Of a stretch of 20,294 nt of DNA, positions 5,879 through 13,621 are shown piece after piece. Source of the stretch: a virus; the IMG/VR virus record IMGVR_UViG_3300020810_000016, positions 1 through 20,294 of that record. The stretch is one strand, 5' to 3'. Under the pieces are notes generated by a model that saw only the letters and a list, made by a program, of their open reading frames with translations, made no database searches and was not told the origin of the DNA. Both the position numbers and the translations under genes were made by a program. The first letter of the stretch is position 1; the number at the start of each line of letters is the position of its first letter.

Positions 5879-7393
5879 TTATTCTCCTTTAGTGGGGTCA
5901 TTTTGAGCATAGAAGTCATCTCCGCCTGCAGCATCTTCACCACCACCTTCATTTTCAATTTGTCCATCAATCTCATCAATTTCTTCATCAGTGAGTCTGA
6001 GGATATTCTTTTTAACATATTCTTTAGAGAAGTATGTTCCAACATAAGATTCGATTTGTCCAAGCATATCCAATCTTTCTCTTAGAATTTCCGTATTCTT
6101 CAGTTCTGTAAAGTGACCATCTTGCAGATAATCAAACTGAATGTGTTCTTTAAGTGAATCCCACTCTTCAGTGGCAATAACACCCTTTAGGATAAGTTGT
6201 GTTCTAAGCATATCTGAGAACATAACTGCAAATCTTTTACGAAGTCTTTGAACAAACTTTGTAAATTTAAGTTCGTCACGAGTAATGTTATCAGAACGTC
6301 CAATAGAAAAGTTGTTTTCAGCTTCTAGTCTTGAAATAGGAACATTCAATGAACGATAGAGTTTCTTTTTAAAATATTCAATATCGTCAATCTCACCAAG
6401 GTTTGAACCGCCAGGCAAGGTTGTAATCTCTGTTCCTCTACCACCTTCTCTACGAGGCAACCAAAAGTCTTCTAACATTGACATATGGTTTCTATCATCT
6501 CTGATTTCACCAGTTCTTGCATCATATACCAACTTGTTACGATAACGATTCATAACATCTTTTAGGTATTGTTCTGCCTTTGCCTTTGGTAGATTACCAA
6601 CGTCAATATAAAAGATACGTCTTTCGGGCGCACGAGAGATACGATAGATAACCAACGCATCTTCAATCATTCGCAACTGATTGACAGGTTTAATTGCTTT
6701 ATGTAAATGTGAAAGGACTGTTCCTTTTTGTGCGTCTATTTGACCAGAAGGACAGTATGTAATTGAATCGGCAGTGATACGAATACCAGAAGTAGAACCA
6801 CTGGTTTGATCAATACCCTTTTCATTATACAAATAAAATTCCTCGACACCTTTAATAATGTCAGTTCCCTTGTCACTCTTATCTTTACGAACTTCACGAA
6901 CCTTTCGAATTTTACGAGGGTCAATGTAACGAAGTTCTTGAATACCAAGAGATGGATTTTTCTTATCAATCACTTTATGATAGTATAATCTACCATCAAC
7001 ATACCAACGCCTAAAAATGTCATGTCCTTTGGCATTAAAGTCCAAAAGAGATAACACGGTGTTGAATTCTTCTCTGATTTTTCTTTTAATTTTATCAGAA
7101 TATTCTAGTCTATCTAAAGATATAGAAACCGATTGGTCTCTTTCGTCTGATACAACAGCCTCATTAACAATATCTTCAATTGCCATGTCACACTCTGGTT
7201 GCATAGCAATGTCACGATATCTACGAATTAAGTCAATTTCTGACCTATCTCTTCCGTCAATATCGAGTAGTTGAGTAAAAAACCCACCACCAGCAATATC
7301 AAATGCACCGTCATCAGAAGTGGGAAGAGTGAAACCATCACTCTTCCCCTCATCTTTTGCTCTAGTTATTCTAAATCCAAACAGTTCAGCCAT
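5879..7393 (-). CDS. 20: portal vertex protein gp20
   Basis: This 504-aa protein (T4 gp20 is 524 aa) forms the dodecameric portal through which DNA is packaged and to which the neck attaches. Diagnostic stretches shared with T4 are FRRWYVDGRLYYHKVIDKKNPS (about residues 104-125), LRYIDPRKIRKVREV (134-148), DALVIYRISRAPERRIFYIDVGNLP (about 245-269) and ITRDELKFTKFVQRLRKRF (about 368-386). The C-terminal tail is acidic, with a Gly/Glu/Asp-rich low-complexity end, as in relatives. It has its own late promoter and the ribosome binding site AGGAG, and leads a run 20-67-(83 aa)-(82 aa)-21. Confidence 0.97.
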   Translation of the reverse strand: MAELFGFRITRAKDEGKSDGFTLPTSDDGAFDIAGGGFFTQLLDIDGRDRSEIDLIRRYRDIAMQPECDMAIEDIVNEAVVSDERDQSVSISLDRLEYSDKIKRKIREEFNTVLSLLDFNAKGHDIFRRWYVDGRLYYHKVIDKKNPSLGIQELRYIDPRKIRKVREVRKDKSDKGTDIIKGVEEFYLYNEKGIDQTSGSTSGIRITADSITYCPSGQIDAQKGTVLSHLHKAIKPVNQLRMIEDALVIYRISRAPERRIFYIDVGNLPKAKAEQYLKDVMNRYRNKLVYDARTGEIRDDRNHMSMLEDFWLPRREGGRGTEITTLPGGSNLGEIDDIEYFKKKLYRSLNVPISRLEAENNFSIGRSDNITRDELKFTKFVQRLRKRFAVMFSDMLRTQLILKGVIATEEWDSLKEHIQFDYLQDGHFTELKNTEILRERLDMLGQIESYVGTYFSKEYVKKNILRLTDEEIDEIDGQIENEGGGEDAAGGDDFYAQNDPTKGE

Positions 7394-7434
7394 AATATTT
7401 CTTTTCTCCTACTAGAGTTATTTTCTAACAGGAT

Positions 7435-7442
7435 TATTTATA
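7435..7442 (-). promoter_or_regulatory. T4-type late promoter (TATAAATA) for gene 20
   Basis: Exact minus-strand TATAAATA in the 63-base gap between genes 19 and 20. Its first bases are also the last bases of the 9-bp hairpin that follows gene 19. Confidence 0.78.
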
Positions 7443-7460
7443 AGACTTTTTAAGTCTTAT
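7440..7460 (-). terminator. perfect 9-bp hairpin after gene 19, fused to the gene 20 promoter
   Basis: ATAAGACTT (7440-7448) and AAGTCTTAT (7452-7460) are perfect inverted repeats around a 3-base loop. The hairpin includes the gene 19 stop codon and ends within TATAAATA. There is no T run, so it is not a classical intrinsic terminator. A role as a 3' stabiliser, processing site or weak pause is inferred. Confidence 0.45.
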
Positions 7461-7990
7461 GCAGCACCACCACTAGAACCAGTTCCATCAAAATGAGTGT
7501 ATCTCCAAGTGACAGTAAATGTTTCTACTTCACTTGCAGTATCCCAATTCAATTCGATTGCGTCCATAGCAGTTGGCCAGCAGTTTCTAATCACATGTGT
7601 TTTCAAAACATTGTCGTTTTGACGACCCAACTGTTGAACTGTCAAATCAGCAACATATTCGTTGAAATTTGCAGCAGCATTATTGGTGTTAATGTCTTGA
7701 ATAACATTCATCCACTGTTCAATCATGTTACGAACTGCAAAGTCCGTATCATTGATAATTGTTGTTGTCCAAGGTTCGAACTCTCTGTCTCCATTAACAT
7801 GTAGAATTCTTCCACGATAGTTAATAGGAACTTCTGTAATTGTCTGCCCAGGCAAAGATGCACCTTTCACAAAGAACTCTGCATTACTAACAGCAGTAAC
7901 TCCGCCAGGAGCAGTCAGAAGAACTTTGAATTGGTTAGCACGAGCACCCCCACCAAGGAGGTTTGATTTAAATTGATCTAAAGTAGCCAT
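7457..7990 (-). CDS. 19: tail tube protein gp19
   Basis: This 177-aa protein (T4 gp19 is 163 aa) polymerises into the inner tail tube. It shows the family layout: ANQFKVLLTAPG (about residues 18-29), AEFFVKGASLPGQTI (about 37-51), NGDREFEPWTTTIINDTDFAVR (about 67-88) and NCWPTAMDAIELNWDTASEVETFTVTWRY near residues 136-164. The last block is the most conserved segment (T4: GLWPTNVGELQLDWDSNNEIQTFEVTLALDYW). It starts two bases after the sheath gene stop with AGGAGG-type ribosome binding inside the sheath C-terminus, so 18 and 19 form one unit. Confidence 0.96.
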   Translation of the reverse strand: MATLDQFKSNLLGGGARANQFKVLLTAPGGVTAVSNAEFFVKGASLPGQTITEVPINYRGRILHVNGDREFEPWTTTIINDTDFAVRNMIEQWMNVIQDINTNNAAANFNEYVADLTVQQLGRQNDNVLKTHVIRNCWPTAMDAIELNWDTASEVETFTVTWRYTHFDGTGSSGGAA

Positions 7991-7992
7991 TT

Positions 7993-10161
7993 TTAACCTC
8001 CTACCTCACTAAATGAAACACCAGTTCTCACAGCAATGAAGTTGAGAGTGATGAAGTTGATTGAACGAGCGGGTTTGATGAAAATGTTTGCAACAAACTC
8101 ATTTCTGTCAATTACTTCTCCAGTGTTATTGGTTTCGTCTGCAACCACTGAGAAATCAGTGATACCTCTACGTCCTTGAACATCTCTGAGGAATGGTTCA
8201 ACCATGTTTCTAAACTGAGCACGAGTGAACTCATCATTGAACTCAAAGAGTTGGAACTTAGCAGCAGTTGCAATTGCCTTTTCAAGAACCAAGAACAATC
8301 TACGAACATTGATTCTGTCAAATGCAGAAGGTCTTGCAAGTGCAGTCTTGTCACCGAAGAGAACTGTTCCTTGGCCTGGGAATGTAACAACAGGGTTAAT
8401 TCTAGCAGGATATAGGATATCTCTTTGTGTTTTAGTTGGGTTAAATGCGAGTTTAACAGCACCACGAATCTGTCCACGATTGTAACCGCCAGGCGAGAAC
8501 CAAGGGTCAGCAACTGTGTCAGTGTTAGCACACAAACCAGCAATGTCTCCGTTTAGAGGAACAAAACGATATACATCGTTATACTTGTCATACATGTATT
8601 TGTAACCACTGTCAAATACAGCATAAGAAGAAGAGTTCATCTGGTCGAAGAAGCCTTTTACGTTAGTGGTCTGAGTTGCACCAGATGTGATACCAACCAC
8701 ATCTTCTCTACGAGGAGAGATGAATACAACGCAATCTTTTCTGAAATCACCGAAATCAATCATGTTTTTCGCATGAGTAACACCGTCTGTTCCAGTTTGT
8801 CCACCACCGGCCAATACTAGATTTACGTCAACTGTTTCAACATCTTTTAGGTAGTCATATGCAAGTGATAGTTCACCAACTGTTGGTGCAAAATCATCAG
8901 AACCGATAGAAAGTGTATCAGTAATAGGAAGATGGTTTGCATCAAAGTTAGTTGTTGCACTTGCAGAACTAATTGCAACACCCCAATCTTCACCATCAGA
9001 ATCGACACCATCTATTTCAGATGCCGGATGACTCATCCACCAAACATGCATTGAACCTCTGTTCACTATTGTTTTGTAGAAATTAGAACCACCCTGTGGA
9101 GTTTTAGCATTTGGATGTTTAGACAAGAATGAGAATGTTTCGATTACTGCAAGTGTTCTGTTTCCAGCAACATCTACATCGTAACCAGTGATTTCGCCTC
9201 TTGTGTCATAAACTACAACGTGCATTTCGTCTTCAGCAGAACCTAGTCCTTGTCCCTTTGCCCAATCAGATGTGCCTGGAGCAGCATCAAACAAGTCATA
9301 GAATCTCCAACGTCTGCGAATTGCAGTTCCGTCAGCGATGACAGATTGGATACCACCAGAATTTGTATCATCCAACAGACGAACAGTTAGATCGTTTGTT
9401 GCGATTGCAGTTACTTCATACTGATGTCCAGCAGTCTCTTGTAGATAGATAACATCACCAACTTGGAATTCTGTTCCATCATCAACGGTTACAGTTGTAT
9501 CACCAACTGCAAGAGCTCCGTCTGTAAGTGAAGTTACTGTCTCTTCAAAAGCTTCAGCAGACGGACAAAGTGTAACCCCAACAGAGTTACCCCATGCGCC
9601 TGGATACTTTGAAACCCAGTTTCCTAGTGATGCAGAACCATCTGCATAATTGTTTTCGTAAAAATCATCGTTTGTAATTCTTGCACCAAGTTTTGCTGTA
9701 ATAGTAGCAGCAGAAGCGGGTGCAGAACTGAATGAAAGTGTAGTTGATGTCACTGTAAAGGCAGTAGTTACAACACCATTAACTTCAACTGAAAGCAAGT
9801 CTGCATCAGATACAGCTTGTGATAGTGTGAAGTCAGTTGTTGAACCATCGCCAGTAGCAGAGAGTAGTGATGCACCGCCGCTTGCTACAGCGTTACGAGC
9901 ACCAGTTTCGACACGAACAACTTTCAAGTTATTTGTATATTGCAAGAAGTTGGCGGCAGTAAACCAAGTTTCGAAATTCGTATTGTTTGGTTTACCAAAG
10001 GTATTGATCAACTCTTCTTCCGAACCTACTGTGATGACTTCATTCATCGGCCCCTTCTGAGTGGCAATTGCGATACCACCGATAGAAGTAGCAACAGCGG
10101 GAACGACATTAGTTAGATCAATTTCCTTGACTTGAACGCCAGGGGATACTTGAAATGCCAT
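7993..10161 (-). CDS. 18: contractile tail sheath protein gp18
   Basis: This 722-aa protein (T4 gp18 is 659 aa) forms the contractile sheath. The N-terminus SPGVQVKEIDLT (residues 6-17) followed by VATSIGGIAIATQKGP is typical. The C-terminal third carries the most conserved core, from GYNRGQIRGAVKLAFNPTKTQRDILYPARINPVVTFPGQGTVLFGDKTAL through DRINVRRLFLVLEKAI to FVANIFIKPARSINFITLNFIAVRTGVSF. Two beta-rich segments at about residues 100-160 and 207-285 look inserted and resemble repeat modules of phage fibres (see findings). Upstream lie AGGAG and an exact late promoter. Gene 19 follows after two bases. Confidence 0.97.
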   Translation of the reverse strand: MAFQVSPGVQVKEIDLTNVVPAVATSIGGIAIATQKGPMNEVITVGSEEELINTFGKPNNTNFETWFTAANFLQYTNNLKVVRVETGARNAVASGGASLLSATGDGSTTDFTLSQAVSDADLLSVEVNGVVTTAFTVTSTTLSFSSAPASAATITAKLGARITNDDFYENNYADGSASLGNWVSKYPGAWGNSVGVTLCPSAEAFEETVTSLTDGALAVGDTTVTVDDGTEFQVGDVIYLQETAGHQYEVTAIATNDLTVRLLDDTNSGGIQSVIADGTAIRRRWRFYDLFDAAPGTSDWAKGQGLGSAEDEMHVVVYDTRGEITGYDVDVAGNRTLAVIETFSFLSKHPNAKTPQGGSNFYKTIVNRGSMHVWWMSHPASEIDGVDSDGEDWGVAISSASATTNFDANHLPITDTLSIGSDDFAPTVGELSLAYDYLKDVETVDVNLVLAGGGQTGTDGVTHAKNMIDFGDFRKDCVVFISPRREDVVGITSGATQTTNVKGFFDQMNSSSYAVFDSGYKYMYDKYNDVYRFVPLNGDIAGLCANTDTVADPWFSPGGYNRGQIRGAVKLAFNPTKTQRDILYPARINPVVTFPGQGTVLFGDKTALARPSAFDRINVRRLFLVLEKAIATAAKFQLFEFNDEFTRAQFRNMVEPFLRDVQGRRGITDFSVVADETNNTGEVIDRNEFVANIFIKPARSINFITLNFIAVRTGVSFSEVGG

Positions 10162-10216
10162 TTCTGTTTCTCCTTATTGGGTTTATTGTATAGAGTTTTT
10201 TTCAACTTTACACATT

Positions 10217-10224
10217 TATTTATA
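10217..10224 (-). promoter_or_regulatory. T4-type late promoter (TATAAATA) for genes 18-19
   Basis: Exact minus-strand TATAAATA, 55 bases before the gene 18 start. It is divergent from the plus-strand TATAAATA at 10266-10273. Confidence 0.78.
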
Positions 10225-10254
10225 AAAAAGCAAGTTTCAAAAAACTTTTTTATA
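10221..10254. repeat. AT-rich inverted repeat between divergent late promoters
   Basis: ATAAAAAAG (about 10222-10230) pairs with CTTTTTTAT (about 10245-10254). The enclosed segment offers an alternative stem AAGTTT/AAACTT. It lies between the two opposite TATAAATA boxes. It might separate or terminate transcription in either direction, but it is pure AT and weak. Confidence 0.35.
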
Positions 10255-10265
10255 TGCTGACATTT

Positions 10266-10273
10266 TATAAATA
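10266..10273 (+). promoter_or_regulatory. T4-type late promoter (TATAAATA) on the plus strand
   Basis: Exact plus-strand TATAAATA followed by AATGT. With T4 late promoter geometry (the box spans -13 to -6) the start site falls on base 10279, which is the A of the ATG of the 98-aa gene. I found no other exact plus-strand match in the window. Confidence 0.65.
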
Positions 10274-10278
10274 AATGT

Positions 10279-10575
10279 ATGTCAGACTTCTATAACAAAT
10301 ATAAAAAGACAATCAAAGAATCAGCCAAGAGAAACTATCGGAAAAGAATCATTTGGATAAATGAATACCTTGCCAATAAACAATGTAACTACTGTGGTGA
10401 GCCTGAAACGGTTTGTCTCCAATTTTATCCCAACGACAAAGAAATTCGTAGGATGTCAACTAGGAAAGGTTTAGGTGAAGAAGATAGAAAAGAAATTCTA
10501 AATCAAATAAACCAATCTAAAATTGTATGTTCTAATTGTTTTTTAAAATTAGATAATGATATCACTCTTATTTAG
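10279..10575 (+). CDS. small Cys4 protein resembling a histidine-less HNH endonuclease
   Basis: This 98-aa basic protein is the only clear gene on the plus strand. A Lys/Arg-rich helical N-terminus (residues 1-33) is followed by CNYCGE (C36, C39) and, 45 residues on, CSNC (C84, C87). The spacing and surroundings match short HNH nucleases of the type CxxCG...F(D)H...ISxxxx...ILxEIxKCxxxCANCHR: after the first pair comes LQFYPNDKEIRRMS, then a helix EEDRKEILNQINQSKIVCSNC. The expected catalytic or metal-binding histidines are absent (QFYP in place of FDH, NCFLK in place of NCHR). A zinc-bound fold without nuclease activity, perhaps DNA-binding, is inferred. No ribosome binding site precedes the ATG. 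It ends four bases before the 3' end of gene 17, which is convergent. Confidence 0.75.
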   Translation: MSDFYNKYKKTIKESAKRNYRKRIIWINEYLANKQCNYCGEPETVCLQFYPNDKEIRRMSTRKGLGEEDRKEILNQINQSKIVCSNCFLKLDNDITLI

Positions 10576-10579
10576 AAAA

Positions 10580-12226
10580 TTACCATTCTGTATCATGTGA
10601 ACGAACCACTGGACTCCAACGAGTTCCATATTCATCAACAACAGTCTCTCCATATGGGGACTGTAATCCATCATCCATGAATCCGAATGGAGCCATATCC
10701 TGTTCTAGTTGATGTTGTTGTTCCATAAACATTCTAGCACGAATATCATCGTCAGTCAACTCTTTAAAGTATGTTTGTTGAATTAACCAAGAAAAGAGAA
10801 CACAACACATTGCAAGGTCATCTGAGTGTCCATCTTCTGCTTCAAAGGTTTGTCCCTTGAGTATAAATGTAGAAAACTCATTGATTAGATCGTAATCTTG
10901 AATAATTAATTTATCTGTTTCAATAATTTGTTTAAGATTAGAGCAACCTAGTTTTTTAACCGCCTTTGTTGTTCTTACCCCAAGTTGTGCCTTTCCACCG
11001 CTAAACCCACCGCCAACGACTTGACCCGCACGACCACGCATGCTTGCCATTATAAGGTTCTCATACTCTAAGTCAAATTGTAGAGCAGTAGCAACCTGTT
11101 CACCGATATCATTTACCTCAACCATTACATAAGCTTGGTTATATGCATTTGCAACATCATGAATTATATTTGGATATAGAAGAGGTTTTATCTCATTGTT
11201 TCTATATTTTGCAGCAATAGTATAAGGAACGGTTGTCACATCAAACACAATAAATGCAGAATAGTCATTTCTTGTTCCTCTTGCAACGTCACAAATAATT
11301 GTGTATATGTGATCTGGTTGTGGTTTAACATATAAGTCTAATCCAGCATTTGACTTTATAGGATTCATATAAGCCATTGTTTTAATTTTTGCTGGATTGA
11401 TTAGTGTATTTGCAGAACCTAAGAACTCACACTCAAACTCTCTTCTGAACTGTTCTTCAGAAGTGTTTGCAATTGTTTCTTCTCTCCATTTATCATCTCT
11501 GCCTGGAACTTGACTCCAATGAACATCTATGATATTATAAGAATTTCGTTTGTTCTCTGCATCAGTCCATAACTTGTAGAACATGTTCATACCATTAGGA
11601 GTTGATACGATAACAACTTTAGTAGACTTACCAGATGAAATTGTAGGATATACTGAACTAAAGAAGTCCTCTGCAACATTATGTGGAACGAATGCAAATT
11701 CGTCTAAGAACAACATATTGTAAGAACCACCACGAACAGCAGATGATGATGTAGAAGATGCAACGACACGAGAACCATTCTCTAAGTCCACAGAACCTTT
11801 GTTCCATGACACTACCCCTTGCTGTAACCACTTAGGTAGGTTTTCGTATGCAAGTTGAAGTCTTCCAAGAATATCTCTTGCAGTTGCAGCCTTGTTCGCA
11901 AGGATTGCCACGTTCATATTCGCATTGAACAGAACATAATGCAAAACATAAGATACCAGTGTTGTGGACTTACCAGACTGTCGAGGAAGTTTACAAATCG
12001 TAAAACGATTGTTGTGAATTGTTTCTACAATATCTTCTTGAAAATCATACATCTCAAAGGGAACTAATCCCTCATCCAAAGAAACAATACGAATATAGTT
12101 CTTAATGAAATATATGGGATCTTCCATACACTTCTGATATTCTACGATTTGTTCCTTAGTCCACTCTACAGGAACATTGGATTTTTTTAGTAGTGGATTT
12201 CCAAGATAGTGATCATAATTTGCCAT
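10580..12226 (-). CDS. 17: terminase large subunit gp17 (packaging ATPase and nuclease)
   Basis: This 548-aa motor protein (T4 gp17 is 610 aa) translocates DNA into proheads and cuts concatemers. The ATPase domain shows Walker A PRQSGKST (residues 81-88), Walker B MLFLDE (171-176) and coupling motif VSTPNG (207-212). The RNase H-like nuclease domain shows acidic residues in ICDVARG (D313), VMVEVND (E370) and GHSDDLAM (D469/D470). The N-terminus (GNPLLKKSNVPVEWTKEQIVEY) is the usual marine T4-like opening. The start is ATG 12226. I see no clear Shine-Dalgarno sequence before it, unlike most neighbours. It lies 16 bases after a fibre-like gene that separates it from gene 16. Confidence 0.97.
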   Translation of the reverse strand: MANYDHYLGNPLLKKSNVPVEWTKEQIVEYQKCMEDPIYFIKNYIRIVSLDEGLVPFEMYDFQEDIVETIHNNRFTICKLPRQSGKSTTLVSYVLHYVLFNANMNVAILANKAATARDILGRLQLAYENLPKWLQQGVVSWNKGSVDLENGSRVVASSTSSSAVRGGSYNMLFLDEFAFVPHNVAEDFFSSVYPTISSGKSTKVVIVSTPNGMNMFYKLWTDAENKRNSYNIIDVHWSQVPGRDDKWREETIANTSEEQFRREFECEFLGSANTLINPAKIKTMAYMNPIKSNAGLDLYVKPQPDHIYTIICDVARGTRNDYSAFIVFDVTTVPYTIAAKYRNNEIKPLLYPNIIHDVANAYNQAYVMVEVNDIGEQVATALQFDLEYENLIMASMRGRAGQVVGGGFSGGKAQLGVRTTKAVKKLGCSNLKQIIETDKLIIQDYDLINEFSTFILKGQTFEAEDGHSDDLAMCCVLFSWLIQQTYFKELTDDDIRARMFMEQQHQLEQDMAPFGFMDDGLQSPYGETVVDEYGTRWSPVVRSHDTEW

Positions 12227-12242
12227 AACATAGTTCTAATTT

Positions 12243-13205
12243 TTAAGTTGCAGTAAAGTATACAAAATTAAATTGTAAAGTAACATTTGTTCTATTATCT
12301 GCTTTTCTTAAAGAGTTGCCGGTTTTTGCAGCGTAGTATGATGACTCTTTATCACTATCTGTTAATACTGCAGCAGCGCTCCCGCCTGGCCAAGCAAGAA
12401 CAGGCATCCATCCAGAGCCTGGATTAGAACCATCACTTTGCCGTTCTAGATTTCTCCAAGCATGTGATGTTGTTGCACCAGAATCAGTAGGAACAAAAGG
12501 TAGTGTGCAATTACAAGTAATATTAGAATCGACTTGGGACGAAAGTTGGAAATAGGCTTCGGATGTGTTGCCTTCCGACAACCTAAATGGGCCTTCAACT
12601 GCAACCAATCTTCCAATTTTTGCATACTTCATTTTGAGTGTTTCTGATCCACCACCAGCATCACTGAGTTGTATATTAAATGTGCCTTCTTCATAATCGT
12701 CAAGGGCGTTGTTGCCAGAGGTGTCTCCGTTGAAGGTAAGGCCACCACCGGCCAAAAGCCGCATACGTTCTGTTGGACTTGTTTCACCAACATTACACGT
12801 TAGAAAACTAATATACCCGCCGTCAGAACCATTTATTGCTTGTGCAAGATCAATCTGACTAACAATACCACGATTAGATTTGCCTATAATCCGACCACCA
12901 GCAGTTATTGCGTCTAGGGATTGTTTGCTTGTGATATGACCATTGGAGTCAACAGTTACTTGACCGCCACTGGTTGTGATATCCAGATCGGTTGAAGGGC
13001 TACTAGTGCCAATGCCTACTCTGTTATTTACAGAGTCAACTACAAGAGTGTCTGTATCCAGTGTGGTTGCACCAGTAACATCTAGTGTTCCAGCAATCGC
13101 AATATTAGTGTCTAACTTTGCAGAGGTAATCTGCCCGTCAGCAATATCTGCTGTAGCAACTGTGGTATCTCCTAATGAACGAGAACTGATTTTTCTAATT
13201 GCCAT
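12243..13205 (-). CDS. fibre-like virion protein inserted between genes 16 and 17
   Basis: This 320-aa protein has a short N-terminus MAIRKISSRSLGDTTVATAD like that of the other fibre gene at 13621-14364. A beta-repeat shaft follows: TADIADGQITSAKL, GTLDVTGATTLDTDTLVVDS, and NNRVGIGTSSPSTDLDI at about residues 60-77, a phrase very common in marine phage tail fibres. After GNNALDDYEEGTFNIQLSDAGG (about 164-185) comes a globular beta domain with CNCTLPF, probably the receptor-binding tip. The ATG shares a base with the gene 16 stop (TAATG). A trimeric appendage on the neck or tail is likely. The exact attachment site is unknown. Confidence 0.75.
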   Translation of the reverse strand: MAIRKISSRSLGDTTVATADIADGQITSAKLDTNIAIAGTLDVTGATTLDTDTLVVDSVNNRVGIGTSSPSTDLDITTSGGQVTVDSNGHITSKQSLDAITAGGRIIGKSNRGIVSQIDLAQAINGSDGGYISFLTCNVGETSPTERMRLLAGGGLTFNGDTSGNNALDDYEEGTFNIQLSDAGGGSETLKMKYAKIGRLVAVEGPFRLSEGNTSEAYFQLSSQVDSNITCNCTLPFVPTDSGATTSHAWRNLERQSDGSNPGSGWMPVLAWPGGSAAAVLTDSDKESSYYAAKTGNSLRKADNRTNVTLQFNFVYFTAT

Positions 13206-13621
13206 TATTCTTTCCCTTTAAGCATTTTTTGTAATTCAGCAGTAGAACCGACAAACAATGCGTTTGTAACATTCTTTGGTGCAGAGTTAGGAACTTCTTT
13301 AAGTTTCTTCATCTTTGTCTGCAAGTCACCTAGTTTTTCAGTAACCTCTGCTACTTGTTTAATTAAATTTCCAGCAACCTCATAACTGCGAGGATGGTCT
13401 GATTCTCTTGCAAGTTCAAGAATACCATCAATAGCATCCTGTCCTCTTTCAATCAGATTATAAAAGTTTTCTCTCTGATATTTATAATCATTATCTATGT
13501 CTTGTTCATCTAGAGTTGTTGTTGGAACAAGAACAGGTTTTGGTGGAGTAACCTCTTTTGTTGTTTTCTCCACTACATCTGTTATACCAAGAACATTATC
13601 CAGAATTTCTTCTTGTCGCAT
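13205..13621 (-). CDS. 16: terminase small subunit gp16
   Basis: This 138-aa helical protein (T4 gp16 is 164 aa) is the DNA-recognition and stimulatory subunit for gp17. Similar to T4, it has a variable N-terminus, then DIDNDYKYQRENFYNLIERGQDAIDGILELARESDHPRSYEVAGNLI (about residues 42-88; T4: DLEDDYGVVRRNMHFQQQM..., TAKNADSPRHMEVFATLM), and a coiled-coil stretch EKLGDLQTKMKKLKEV (about 94-109). AGGG lies before the ATG. Both ends overlap fibre-like genes by one base (TAATG on each side), so three genes are read as a coupled set. This separation of 16 from both 15 and 17 is not the T4 arrangement. Confidence 0.93.
   Translation of the reverse strand: MRQEEILDNVLGITDVVEKTTKEVTPPKPVLVPTTTLDEQDIDNDYKYQRENFYNLIERGQDAIDGILELARESDHPRSYEVAGNLIKQVAEVTEKLGDLQTKMKKLKEVPNSAPKNVTNALFVGSTAELQKMLKGKE

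Noticed and set aside
8112-8543. 143-aa minus-strand open frame overlapping gene 18
   Set aside because: It is out of frame with the sheath gene in its most conserved region, with leucine/serine-rich shadow composition.
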